A stretch of DNA of 64,000 bases, taken from the NCBI RefSeq assembly GCF_016862375.1, contig NZ_BOMV01000013.1, forward strand, positions 155,732 to 219,731. The letters are read 5' to 3'. Source of the stretch: Paractinoplanes rishiriensis (lineage in GTDB: Bacteria; Actinomycetota; Actinomycetes; Mycobacteriales; Micromonosporaceae). Position 1 is the first letter of the stretch. Each line of letters opens with the position of its first letter. This document shows positions 45,046 through 56,971 of the stretch, piece by piece. The notes beneath the pieces are model-generated. The model was not told where the DNA came from, ran no database searches, and was given only the letters and a program-made list of their open reading frames with translations. Made by a program: the position numbers and the translations under genes.

Positions 45046-46407
45046 GTGAGCGGATACGTCTTCGTCAGCTACAGCAGCGCCGACCGGCCATATGTCGAAC
45101 GGCTGGCCCGGCACCTGATCGGCGCGGGCGTGCCCACCTGGTACGACCACCAGCTCGCCACCGGCGACCGCTGGCAGCACGTTCTGCAGAACCGGATCCG
45201 CTCCTGCACCGCGGTGATCGTCGTGATGACCCCCGAGGCGGACGAGTCGGTGTGGATCGAGCGGGAGCTCAACCTGGCCGAGCAGCTCGGCAAGCCCGTC
45301 TTTCCGCTGCTGTTGCGCGGGCGCCCGATGTTCCGCCTGAACAATCTGCACTTCGAGAACGTGACCGACGGCAGCCTGCCCGAGGGCCGCCTGATCTCCA
45401 CCCTGCTGGCCGTCGTCGACGAGCCCGCCTCGCCCGCGGCGGCAGGTGGGCTGACCTTCACCGCGGTCGACCGTGGCAGGTCCGAGCTGACCCGGCTGGA
45501 CTCGATCCGGGGAGCCGCGTTCGCGCCGGACCGCCCGGAGCTGGCCGTGGCGAACTCCCGTTTCGGGCTGCTGCTCTGGACCGGCAAGGACTGGGCGACC
45601 CCCACCCGCCTGCACTACAACGAGCCGGACCGTCAGTCCGGCGGCATCTATCCACCCGAGCAGGCCACCGCTGTCGCCTACAGCGAAGCCGGTCGCTGGC
45701 TGGCGTTCGCCTCGACGAAGCAGTCGGACCGGAACACCGCGGCCAAGGCGACGGTCTGGGACGCACGCCGCACGCGGCCCGTGCGCAACATCGAGTTCGA
45801 CGGCGCCGCCACCTCGGTGGCCGTGACCGAACAGGGCGACCGCGTGATCCTCGCCGGCATCGGCGAGGACGGCCACGGCCGGGCCGACGTGGTGTCGATC
45901 GCCACCGGCGCCCGCCAGGCGACGGTCCGCCACGGCCCGCACGTCGCGCACGTCGAATCCGTCCCCGGCCGGTCTCATTTCCTCACCCTGGCCGACGACG
46001 GCACCGCCGCCCTCTGGCGCACCGAAACCGGCAGACGCGCCGCCACCTTCGACCAGTCCCCGCTGCGTGGCGTGGCCGCCGACCCCGCCGGCAACTGGCT
46101 CGTTACCGGCGACGCCCAGGGCCGGTGCACAGTCCGAACCATCGACACCAACACCCAGCAGGCAACCTTCTCGCACGGCAGCCCGATCACCAGCGTCACT
46201 GCGCCCGCCGCCCCCACCGCCAAAGACTGGATCATCACCACCGGAGGCCACCGGGCCGCGATCTGGCAGGCCGCCACCGGCGCGCTGCTGGCCGACCTGC
46301 CACTACCGCAGCCGGCAGACGCCGCCACCCTGAGCCCCGACGGCACCCTCCTCGTCATACGCGCCGCCGACGAACTCCGCTTCTGGCACATATCGGTGTC
46401 CGCCTAA
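45046..46407 (+). CDS. TIR domain protein with a WD40-like beta-propeller
   Basis: A 453-residue cytoplasmic protein. The N-terminal TIR domain (about 1-130) has YVFVSYSSADRPYVERLARH, the BB-loop-like WYDHQLATGDRW and VWIERELNLA, where Glu72 or Glu74 would be the candidate NADase catalytic residue. The rest is a seven-bladed WD40-like propeller (FAPDRPELAVANSRFGLLLW, ADPAGNWLVTGDAQGRCTVR, LSPDGTLLVIRAADELRFW). TIR-WD40 proteins occur in bacterial STAND and defence contexts, though this one lacks an ATPase domain. It is monocistronic. A role in NAD-depletion immunity is inference. Confidence 0.87.
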   Translation: MSGYVFVSYSSADRPYVERLARHLIGAGVPTWYDHQLATGDRWQHVLQNRIRSCTAVIVVMTPEADESVWIERELNLAEQLGKPVFPLLLRGRPMFRLNNLHFENVTDGSLPEGRLISTLLAVVDEPASPAAAGGLTFTAVDRGRSELTRLDSIRGAAFAPDRPELAVANSRFGLLLWTGKDWATPTRLHYNEPDRQSGGIYPPEQATAVAYSEAGRWLAFASTKQSDRNTAAKATVWDARRTRPVRNIEFDGAATSVAVTEQGDRVILAGIGEDGHGRADVVSIATGARQATVRHGPHVAHVESVPGRSHFLTLADDGTAALWRTETGRRAATFDQSPLRGVAADPAGNWLVTGDAQGRCTVRTIDTNTQQATFSHGSPITSVTAPAAPTAKDWIITTGGHRAAIWQAATGALLADLPLPQPADAATLSPDGTLLVIRAADELRFWHISVSA

Positions 46408-46466
46408 ACCAGCTTTGTCGCTTTCGGGGACAGCAAACGGTCATGCAGGTCAATATTCTGAGCCCC

Positions 46467-46793
46467 ATGCGACCGATCTCCAGAATCACCGCAGCCGCAG
46501 CCGCAGCCGCAGCCGCAGCCGCAGCCGCAGCCGCCGCCACCGCCGTAGCCGCCACGGTGGCACTGACCGCCACCCCCGCCCGGGCCGCCGCCGACCCCGC
46601 GGTCACCGGCTGCTCCTTCACCCCGCTCTACGCCACCTACGCGGAGGGTCAACTGGCCGACGTGAAGTACTACTACCCCCGCAACACCACCTTGTCGGTG
46701 ACGGCAGGCGACGGCGAAGCCTGGCAGGTGACGGTGACCCGCAACGGCGACCAGGGCTGGATGTCAGCCGACTGCGTGCGTTTCCTGGCCTGA
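46467..46793 (+). CDS. Small secreted protein with poly-Ala signal peptide
   Basis: A 108-residue pre-protein from ATG 46467 (ATG 46443 possible). The signal peptide is MRPISRI followed by an almost uninterrupted alanine run and ends PARAAADP. The mature ~70-residue domain has two cysteines (VTGCSFTPL ... SADCVRFLA) that likely form a disulfide, and aromatic residues KYYYPRN. It resembles small SH3-like secreted proteins (GDGEAWQVTVTRNGDQGWMS), but no firm family is given. The alanine stretch is coded by a hexanucleotide repeat. Confidence 0.75.
   Translation: MRPISRITAAAAAAAAAAAAAAAATAVAATVALTATPARAAADPAVTGCSFTPLYATYAEGQLADVKYYYPRNTTLSVTAGDGEAWQVTVTRNGDQGWMSADCVRFLA
46491..46532. repeat. 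Hexanucleotide (GCAGCC)7 repeat in a signal peptide
   Basis: Seven perfect copies of GCAGCC encode Ala-Ala pairs in the signal peptide h-region. Hexamers keep the frame when copy number changes, so length polymorphism would vary the hydrophobic core without breaking the gene. Confidence 0.9.
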
Positions 46794-46827
46794 CGAATCG
46801 CCCGGCCAGCCGGCCGGAAGCCTGGAG

Positions 46828-47340
46828 TCACGCGCCCCGGCGCAGCACGTGGTGGACGATGCCCTCGAAGTCCGGCACGGTCGAGTCGGGCAGCAAGCCG
46901 GCCGCCACCGCGCAGCGGGTGCTCGCCACGTTTTCCGGCTCGATGCCGGCGGCGAACAGCACCACGTCGGACACCTCGGGGTGGTCGACCACGGCGCGCA
47001 GGGTGGCGGTGCCGATGCCCTGGCGCCAGCGCAGCGGGTCGACCACGTAGGCCAGGCCCAGCGCCGGTCCGGGTTCCGCCGGGTCGCCGGGCGCGCACCA
47101 CCGGTCGTACACCTCCCCGCCGACCTGAGCCACGACGGTGCCGGCGGCGTCCCGCGCCACCCAGGAATGCGTGCGCAGCACGCGCATGCCGCGGAACATC
47201 TCGCCGATGCCCTCGCCGGCCAGCTGGAACTGGCGCACCGGCCACTCCGGCCCGCCCAGCCACCGCTGCACCTCGGGATGCCGGAACCACACCTGCACAT
47301 CGGGGAGGGCGTCTTCGGTGAACGGGGCCAGCGCGACCAT
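46828..47340 (-). CDS. GNAT family N-acetyltransferase
   Basis: A 170-residue protein with a GNAT fold: MVALAPFTEDALPDVQVWFR, the acetyl-CoA-binding segment AYVVDPLRWRQGIGTATLRA (Q-x-x-G-x-G/A-like pattern RQGIGT), and VASTRCAVAAGLLPDSTVPD. The acceptor is unknown. It is divergent from a VOC gene, sharing a 70-bp gap, and convergent with the small secreted protein gene. Confidence 0.88.
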   Translation of the reverse strand: MVALAPFTEDALPDVQVWFRHPEVQRWLGGPEWPVRQFQLAGEGIGEMFRGMRVLRTHSWVARDAAGTVVAQVGGEVYDRWCAPGDPAEPGPALGLAYVVDPLRWRQGIGTATLRAVVDHPEVSDVVLFAAGIEPENVASTRCAVAAGLLPDSTVPDFEGIVHHVLRRGA

Positions 47341-47397
47341 GACGGAAGTCTGCCGAACCGATCAGGAAACGAGAAGCCCGCCTCGGTGTGGCTCACG

Positions 47398-47403
47398 TAG
47401 CGT
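47398..47403 (+). promoter_or_regulatory. -10 element (leaderless) of a VOC gene
   Basis: TAGCGT lies 7 nt before ATG 47411. The spacing matches the leaderless pattern seen elsewhere in the window. Confidence 0.45.
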
Positions 47404-47410
47404 GACCGCC

Positions 47411-47770
47411 ATGGACGCCACCACCCCCACCGAGGGCATCAGGACCGTGGTTCACCCCGTCAGCGACCTGGCCGCCGCGAAGGCGATGTACGCCGCGCTG
47501 CTCGGCATGGAACCGACCACCGACTCCCCGTATTACGTCGGCTTCGAGGCCGCCGGCCAGCAGATCGGCCTGGCGCCGGTGAGTAAGCCGGAGGAGCTGA
47601 CCGGGCCGGTCAGCTACTGGCACGTCGCCGACATCGACGCCAAGCTGGCCGAGGTGACCGCGGCCGGCGGCAGCGTGAAGGACGCACCCAAGCACGTCGG
47701 CAACGGGCGGCGGGTGGCCACCTTCACCGACCCGTCCGGAAACGTTCTGGGCCTCCTCCAGGACGCCTAG
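47411..47770 (+). CDS. VOC/glyoxalase family protein
   Basis: A 119-residue protein: GIRTVVHPVSDLAAAKAMYA, YYVGFEAAGQQIGLAP, SYWHVADIDAKLAEVTAAGG and the terminal FTDPSGNVLGLLQD. It is a typical single-unit-pair VOC protein of unknown substrate. It is followed after 39 bp by the UvrA-like gene. Confidence 0.87.
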   Translation: MDATTPTEGIRTVVHPVSDLAAAKAMYAALLGMEPTTDSPYYVGFEAAGQQIGLAPVSKPEELTGPVSYWHVADIDAKLAEVTAAGGSVKDAPKHVGNGRRVATFTDPSGNVLGLLQDA

Positions 47771-47809
47771 GACCTTAAGATCGAACACCTGCCGAGGGAT
47801 GGAGTAAGG

Positions 47810-50157
<2,348 letters not shown>

Positions 50158-50173
<16 letters not shown>

Positions 50174-51150
50174 CCGATCTCGATGCTGACCCCGGCCCGC
50201 GCCGGGGTCAGCTCGCCGATCACCGGGAAACCCGGCACCTCGCCGGCCACCAGCAGCCCGCCCGAGGTCTGCGCGTCGGCCAGCAGCAGCAACTCGTCCT
50301 CCTTGACGTCGCCGGCCGCCAGGTGCGGCCGCACCCAGTCCAGGTTGCGCCGGGTGCCGCCGCTCACGTATCCCGCGGCCAGCGCCTCCCGCGCCCCCGG
50401 CAGATAGGGCACCGCGCCCGGATCGATGCGGGCCGTAACGCCGCTGGCCCGCGCCAGCTTGTGCAGATGGCCGAGCAACCCGAACCCGGTCACATCGGTC
50501 GCGCAGACCGCGCCGGCGGCGAGTGCGGCCGCGGCGGCGTCGCGATTCAGGGTGATCATCGCGGCCACCGCGGCCGGGGAGACCTCGCCGGTGGCCTTGT
50601 GCCGGCTGTTCAGCACGCCGATGCCGAGGGGCTTGGTCAGGGTCAGCGGTACGCCGGCCACGCCGCGGTCGTTGCGCAGCAGCCGGGCCGGGTCGGCCAC
50701 GCCGGTCACCGCCATGCCGTACTTGGGTTCCGGATCGTCGACGCTGTGGCCGCCGGCCACCGGGCAGCCGGCCTCGCGGGCCACGTCGAGGCCACCGCGC
50801 AGCACCTCGGCGGCCATCTCCATCGGCAGCCGGTCGCGCGGCCAGCACAGCAGGTTGACCGCGACCACCGGGGTGCCGCCCATCGCGTACACGTCGGAGA
50901 GCGCGTTGGCCGCCGCGATCCGCCCCCAGTCGTACGGGTCGTCGACCACCGGCGTGAAGAAGTCGGCCGTGGCCACCACCGCGGTCCCGTTCGCGATCCG
51001 CACCACGGCCGCGTCGTCGCCGTCGTCCAGCCCCACCAGCAGGCTGTCCGGCGCGCTGTCACCGAACAGCCCGGCCACCACCGCCTCCAGCTCGCCGGGC
51101 GGAATCTTGCAGGCGCACCCGCCACCGTGCGCGTATTCAGTGAGCCTCAC
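50158..51150 (-). CDS. selD: Selenide, water dikinase (selenophosphate synthetase)
   Basis: A 330-residue PurM/ThiL-superfamily enzyme that makes selenophosphate from selenide and ATP. GTG 51150 starts MRLTEYAHGGGCACKIPPGE; Cys12 and Lys15 correspond to the catalytic Cys17 and Lys20 of E. coli SelD, so the enzyme is the Cys form, not a selenoprotein. VVATADFFTPVVDDPYDWGR and DVYAMGGTPVVAVNLLCWP fit the metal/ATP sites, and VTDVTGFGLLGHLHKLARA is typical. It is divergent from tRNA-Sec with a 38-bp gap. Confidence 0.95.
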
Positions 51151-51188
51151 CCGGCAAGTGTTCCACCGCGGCGTCTAGGGTGGTCGGC

Positions 51189-51284
51189 GGAGGTGTTCAG
51201 GCGGCTGGTGCCCCTCGCAGTCTTCAAAACTGTTGCGGCCCGGCATCCGGGCCGGGCGGGTTCGATTCCCGTCCGCCTCCGCCA
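51189..51284 (+). tRNA. selC: tRNA-Sec (anticodon TCA)
   Basis: A 96-nt tRNA with the selenocysteine hallmarks. The anticodon loop is CTTCAAA (51220-51226 region, anticodon TCA), and the variable arm is long (GGCCCGG-CAT-CCGGGCC). The T-arm is GCGGG-TTCGATT-CCCGT, and the acceptor pairs GGAGGTG with the 3' CCGCCTCC, followed by G73 and encoded CCA. The D-stem is long with a bulge. It lies between selD and selA. Confidence 0.93.
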
Positions 51285-51531
51285 CCTCGGGAGGAACCCG
51301 GGCCGAGCTGCGAAGATGCGACTCAGCCCGGATTCCTTTGCCTGCTCGCTCTGGTCCCACTCGTTCTCAGCGGGACCCGTTCTGGCCCACTGGTTACGGC
51401 AAATGTGTAGCCGTCCGCCCGTGCCTCGTTTCTCCGCTTTCTACCGTGGTTCAGCGCTTGGTGCGTGAGCGCGTCGAGGCCCGCAGGCAGAGACGCCTAT
51501 CGTGGTGGTATCGGGTCTGAAATGAGCTAGC
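51285..51531. other. Non-coding gap after tRNA-Sec
   Basis: I see no gene, IS or duplicated tRNA end in this stretch. It ends in a 12-bp palindrome TGAGCTAGCTCA (51523-51534) across the stop of the next reverse gene. Confidence 0.4.
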
Positions 51532-51987
51532 TCAGCTCACCTGGGTCGTGATCTGACCGTCCGTCATCGTTGCCGTGCAGGTGTACTTGGTGGTTTCGGT
51601 GTTGTAGTAGACCGTGTTCCGGAGGGTCCACTCGGCGTCGCCGGCAACCACGACCGCAGAGTCGGTCACCTGGGAGCTCCAGATGTTCACGTCCTCGAGC
51701 GCGGTGTGATAGACGGTGCCGGGCTCCTCGCGGGCGTACCGGGCCTTGATCTCCTGGTCTCCCCGCTCCCACGAGGACCGGATGGCCGCGCGGCACGCTT
51801 CCTCGGCGTCGGCGGTCGGCGGCGGGCTGGCTGCGCTGGTTCCGGCGGAGGCGCCGGCCAGCACGAACCCGAGGATGGCGATGAGGCAGACCCCGACGAC
51901 GGCGACAACGATGACGATCGGGCTCATCGGCGGCCGCGAGGAGGGGGCCCGGTGCCGTGGCCTAGATTGTGCTGAAGAGTCATACAT
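51532..51987 (-). CDS. Small single-pass membrane-anchored protein
   Basis: A 151-residue frame from ATG 51987 (ATG 51927, MSPIVIVV, is an alternative). An N-terminal cytoplasmic stretch (RPRHRAPSSRPP) is followed by one membrane helix (PIVIVVAVVGVCLIAILGFV) and an extracytoplasmic ~90-residue domain of mixed alpha-beta character (ACRAAIRSSWERGDQEIKAR, VYYNTETTKYTCTATMTDGQ). The last part resembles DUF4878/lumazine-binding-like domains, but this is not certain. It interrupts the selenocysteine cluster in the reverse orientation. Confidence 0.65.
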   Translation of the reverse strand: MYDSSAQSRPRHRAPSSRPPMSPIVIVVAVVGVCLIAILGFVLAGASAGTSAASPPPTADAEEACRAAIRSSWERGDQEIKARYAREEPGTVYHTALEDVNIWSSQVTDSAVVVAGDAEWTLRNTVYYNTETTKYTCTATMTDGQITTQVS

Positions 51988-52090
51988 CAGCTGTGTCACG
52001 GACGCTCCAAGGTCTTCGCGCTGGTCGGGGCCTCGGTTGCCAATATCGGCCGCCGCGGCGGTTCCTTGAGAGCGCCAGAGGGAGTTGGCG

Positions 52091-53389
<1,299 letters not shown>

Positions 53390-53391
53390 CC

Positions 53392-55185
53392 GTGCACGTC
53401 ATCGCCACCGCGGGCCACGTCGACCACGGCAAGTCCACGCTGGTGCGGGCGCTGACCGGGATGGAGCCGGACCGCTGGGCCGAGGAACGCCGCCGCGGCA
53501 TGACGATCGACCTGGGCTTCGCCTGGACCACCCTGCCCTCGGCGGCCACCGTGGCCTTCGTGGACGTTCCCGGCCACGAGCGCTTCGTGCCGAACATGCT
53601 GGCCGGCGTCGGCCCGGTCCCCGCCGCGATGCTGGTGGTGGCCGCCGACGAGGGCTGGAAGCCGCAGTCCACCGAGCACCTGGCCGCCCTCACCGCCCTG
53701 GACGTCCGGCACGGCCTGCTGGTGGTCACCCGCAGCGACCTGGCCGGCCCGGCCGCCGCCACCGCCGAGGCCAGCGCCGAACTTTCCGGCACCCCGCTGG
53801 CCGATGTGGAGGCGGTTGCGGTCAGCGGCACCACCGGCGCCGGCCTCGACGAGCTGCGCGCCGCCCTGGACCGCCTGGTGGCCCGGCTCCCGGCGGCGGA
53901 CCCGGCGGCGCCGGTGCGCCTGTGGATCGACCGCGCCTTCTCCATCACCGGCGCCGGCACGGTGGTCACCGGCACGCTGGGTGCCGGCCGCCTGCGGGTG
54001 GGCGACGAACTGGCCCTGGACGCAGCGGCCGGGCGCGGAGGCGCCAGCGGGCGGGGAGGCGCCGCCGGGCTGGGCGCCGGGCCGCTCGTGCGGATCCGCG
54101 GGCTCCAGGCGCTCGGCGAACCCGCCGGCGAGATCACCGCCGTCGCCCGGGTCGCGGTCAACCTGCGCGGCGTCCCCCGGGACCGGATCACCCGCGGCGC
54201 CGCCCTGCTCACCCCCGGCCGGTTCCGCACCACCGACCTGATCGACGTCCGGATCACCGGCGACCCCGCCACCGGCCTGCCCGCCACCCTGACCCTGCAC
54301 GCGGGTTCCGCGTCCGTCCCGGTCCGGGTCCGCCCGCTGGGCGCCGACACCTGCCGGCTGCGTCTCGCCCGTCCGCTGCCGCTGCGGGTCGGCGACCGGG
54401 CGCTGCTGCGCGACCCGGGCCGCCACCACGTCGCCGGCGGCGTCACCGTGCTGGACGTCGTCCCGCCCGGCCTGTCCCGCCGCGGTGCCGCCCGGGCCCG
54501 GGCCGCCACCCTCGCCGCCATGGACGGCCGCCCCGACCCGGCCGGCGAGTTGCGCCGCCGGCTGCTGGTGACCGGCGCCGACCTGGCCGCGATGGGCGTG
54601 CCACCGGCGGGCCGGCCGGTGACCGGTGACTGGTACGCCGATCGCGCCCACTGGGAACACCTGGCCGCCCGCCTGGCCGGCGAGGTCACCGCCTACCGCG
54701 ACCAGCATCCGCTGGAGCCCGGCGCCCCGGTGGAGGCGCTGCGCCACCGCCTCGGCCTGCCCGACCGCGCCCTGGTCGAGGCCCTGGTCCGGCCACCGCT
54801 GACCAGCGCCGCGGGCCGCATCTCGGCCGGCCCGCCCGGCATACCGGCCGAGCTGGCCGACCTGGTCGGGCGGGCCTTCGACGGGCTCGGCGAGTTCGCC
54901 GCCCCGGAGGCCCACGACCTGGCCGCTCTGGGCCTGGCCGAGCGCCAGTTGGCCGCCGCGGTCCGGGCCGGCCTGCTGTTCCGCCTCGCGCCGCAGGTTT
55001 TCCTGCGCCCCGGCACACCCGGACGCGCCGTACCCCGGCTGGCCGCCCTGCCGCAGCCGTTCACCCTCAGCGAGGCCCGCCGGGCCCTGGACACCACCCG
55101 CCGGGTGGCGGTGCCGCTGCTGGAACTCCTCGACCGCGAGGGCCTGACCAGCCGCGACGCCGACGACCGCCGCACGGTCGGATAA
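53392..55185 (+). CDS. selB: Selenocysteine-specific elongation factor
   Basis: A 597-residue translational GTPase. G1 is TAGHVDHGKST (Lys14), G3 is DVPGHERFVPNM, and the G4 position is TRSD in VVTRSDLAG, an unusual form of NKxD common to SelB proteins. EF-Tu-like domains 2 and 3 follow (SITGAGTVVTGTLGAG), then C-terminal winged helices that bind the SECIS element (PGAPVEALRHRLGLPD, QPFTLSEARRALDTTRRVAV). GTG 53392 follows selA by 2 nt. The residues around 207-220 include a Gly/Ala-rich insertion (RGGASGRGGAAGLGAG). Confidence 0.94.
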   Translation: MHVIATAGHVDHGKSTLVRALTGMEPDRWAEERRRGMTIDLGFAWTTLPSAATVAFVDVPGHERFVPNMLAGVGPVPAAMLVVAADEGWKPQSTEHLAALTALDVRHGLLVVTRSDLAGPAAATAEASAELSGTPLADVEAVAVSGTTGAGLDELRAALDRLVARLPAADPAAPVRLWIDRAFSITGAGTVVTGTLGAGRLRVGDELALDAAAGRGGASGRGGAAGLGAGPLVRIRGLQALGEPAGEITAVARVAVNLRGVPRDRITRGAALLTPGRFRTTDLIDVRITGDPATGLPATLTLHAGSASVPVRVRPLGADTCRLRLARPLPLRVGDRALLRDPGRHHVAGGVTVLDVVPPGLSRRGAARARAATLAAMDGRPDPAGELRRRLLVTGADLAAMGVPPAGRPVTGDWYADRAHWEHLAARLAGEVTAYRDQHPLEPGAPVEALRHRLGLPDRALVEALVRPPLTSAAGRISAGPPGIPAELADLVGRAFDGLGEFAAPEAHDLAALGLAERQLAAAVRAGLLFRLAPQVFLRPGTPGRAVPRLAALPQPFTLSEARRALDTTRRVAVPLLELLDREGLTSRDADDRRTVG

Positions 55186-55272
55186 ATTTCGGCGGACCGT
55201 GTCGGATCGCCGCCGCGGCGCTCGTAGCAGGGGTGACAGGCAGCCAAGCAACCTGACAAGGAGACGATCCCG

Positions 55273-55611
55273 ATGGCGCACTACCTGATTTCCGTGCTCG
55301 CCGACAGCAGCACGCACTCCGGCACCCCCGAGGAGATGGCCGCGATCGACGTCTTCAACGACCAGCTCCGGGCCGACGGCCACTGGGTGTTCGCCGGCGG
55401 GCTGGCCGGCACGGACGCGGCCACCGTGATCGACGCCCGGGACGGCGCTCCGGTGTTCACCGACGGCCCCTATGTCGAGTCGAAGGAGTTTCTGGCCGGC
55501 TTCTGGGTCATCGAGGCCGATCACCTCGACCTGGCGCTGCGGCTCGCCGCGCAGGGGTCGAAGAGCTGCAACCGGCGGGTCGAGCTCCGCCCGTTCCTGG
55601 GCATCGCGTGA
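55273..55611 (+). CDS. YCII/DGPF-domain protein
   Basis: A 112-residue protein with the DGPF motif in PVFTDGPYVESKEFLAGFW, of the dimeric ferredoxin-like YciI superfamily. ATG 55273 has a strong AAGGAG site. Its stop overlaps the next gene's GTG by 4 nt (GTGA), coupling it to an ECF sigma factor. DGPF proteins are consistently linked to ECF42 sigma factors; their biochemical role is unclear. Confidence 0.9.
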   Translation: MAHYLISVLADSSTHSGTPEEMAAIDVFNDQLRADGHWVFAGGLAGTDAATVIDARDGAPVFTDGPYVESKEFLAGFWVIEADHLDLALRLAAQGSKSCNRRVELRPFLGIA

Positions 55612-56834
55612 CCGACGCCGCCGAGGTCGTCGCCCGGGTCCACCGCGAGGAGTGGGCCCGGGTGGTGGCCGCCCTGGCCCGCCGGTTCGGTGACCTGGAC
55701 ATCGCCGAGGAGATGGCGGCCGAGGCGTTCGCCACCGCGGTCGAGCGCTGGCCCGCCGACGGCGTACCGCCAAATCCCGGCGCCTGGCTCACCACCACGG
55801 CCCACCGCAAGGCCATCGACCGGCTCCGCCGGGAGGTCCGGCGCGAGGAGAAACACCGGGAGGCGCTGATGCTGTCCGACACCCCGGAGCCGCTCGGCGC
55901 CATCGACGACGACCGCCTCCGGCTCGTCTTCACCTGCTGTCACCCCGCGCTCGCCATGGAGGCCCGGATCGCGCTGACCCTGCGCATGGTCGGCGGCCTC
56001 ACCGTGCCCGAGATCGCCCGTGCCTTCCTGGTCCAGGAGAGCGCGATGGGTCAGCGGATCACCCGGGCCAAATCCAAGATCAAAGACGCCAGGATTCCGT
56101 ACGGCGTGCCGTACCGCGAGGACATCCCGGCCCGGGTGACCGGGGTGCTGACCGTCCTCTACCTGATCTTCAACGAGGGTTACCTGAGCTCGAACCCGGG
56201 CGCCGAGGCGATCCGCAGCGACCTGACCACCGAGGCGATCCGGCTGACCCGCCTGGTGCACGCCCTGCTGCCGGCCGACGGCGAGGTGACCGGGCTGCTG
56301 GCCCTGATGCTGCTGACCGAGGCCCGCCGCACGGCCCGGGTGTCGGCCGCCGGCGAGCTGGTGGTGCTGGCCGAGCAGGATCGCGGCGCCTGGGACCGCG
56401 CCCTGATCGCCGAGGGCCACGCCCTGGTCCGGTCCCGGCTGGCCACCGGCGAGGCGCCGGGCCGCTACCAGCTCCTGGCCGCCATCAACGCCGTGCACAC
56501 CGACGCCCCGGACGTGCGGGACACCGCCTGGTCGCAGGTGGTCGCCCTCTACGACCAGCTGCTGCGCCTGGACCCGTCGCCCATCGTGCGGCTGAACCGG
56601 GCGGTCGCGATCGCCGAGCTGGACGGCCCCGAGGTGGCCCTGGCCCAGGTCGACGCCCTGCCGCTGGACGACTACCACCCCTACCACGCCACCCGTGCCG
56701 ACCTGCTCCGCCGGCTGGGCCGCAGCGAGGAGTCCCGGCAGGCCTACGACCGGGCCATCGCGCTGACCGCCAACACCGCCGAGACCGCGTACCTGCTCCG
56801 CCGCCGGGATCAGCTGGCCGCCCGCTCGAGCTAG
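55608..56834 (+). CDS. ECF42-type RNA polymerase sigma factor with C-terminal TPR extension
   Basis: A 408-residue protein, longer than usual ECF factors. Region 2 (LARRFGDLDIAEEMAAEAF, PGAWLTTTAHRKAIDRLRRE) and region 4 (MVGGLTVPEIARAFLVQESA, MGQRITRAKSKIKDARIPY) are followed by a ~230-residue helical extension (YLIFNEGYLSSNPGAEAIRS, LRLDPSPIVRLNRAVAIAEL, RLGRSEESRQAYDRAIAL) that replaces an anti-sigma factor in ECF42. Coupling to a DGPF protein supports this group. Confidence 0.92.
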   Translation: MTDAAEVVARVHREEWARVVAALARRFGDLDIAEEMAAEAFATAVERWPADGVPPNPGAWLTTTAHRKAIDRLRREVRREEKHREALMLSDTPEPLGAIDDDRLRLVFTCCHPALAMEARIALTLRMVGGLTVPEIARAFLVQESAMGQRITRAKSKIKDARIPYGVPYREDIPARVTGVLTVLYLIFNEGYLSSNPGAEAIRSDLTTEAIRLTRLVHALLPADGEVTGLLALMLLTEARRTARVSAAGELVVLAEQDRGAWDRALIAEGHALVRSRLATGEAPGRYQLLAAINAVHTDAPDVRDTAWSQVVALYDQLLRLDPSPIVRLNRAVAIAELDGPEVALAQVDALPLDDYHPYHATRADLLRRLGRSEESRQAYDRAIALTANTAETAYLLRRRDQLAARSS

Positions 56835-56894
56835 GGCCAGTCCTGCCGGTCACGAGGGGCCGCGGCGTCCGGTGAGGCGGTATTTATCGGACCC

Positions 56895-56941
56895 GGCGGC
56901 CCGCCGTGGCGCAATTTCTGGACCGTGTCCGGCGGGCCGCC
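56895..56941. terminator. Inverted repeat between convergent genes
   Basis: A perfect 12-bp repeat (56895-56906 GGCGGCCCGCCG with 56930-56941) with a 23-nt loop lies between the convergent sigma and polyester-hydrolase genes. It could act in both directions. No T-tract is next to it. Confidence 0.5.
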
Positions 56942-56971
56942 GCGACCATTCGAAATGGTGAATTCAAATAT

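Noticed and set aside
51189..51284. tRNA-Sec as an integration (att) site
   Set aside because: No integrase gene or duplicated tRNA 3' end was seen downstream.
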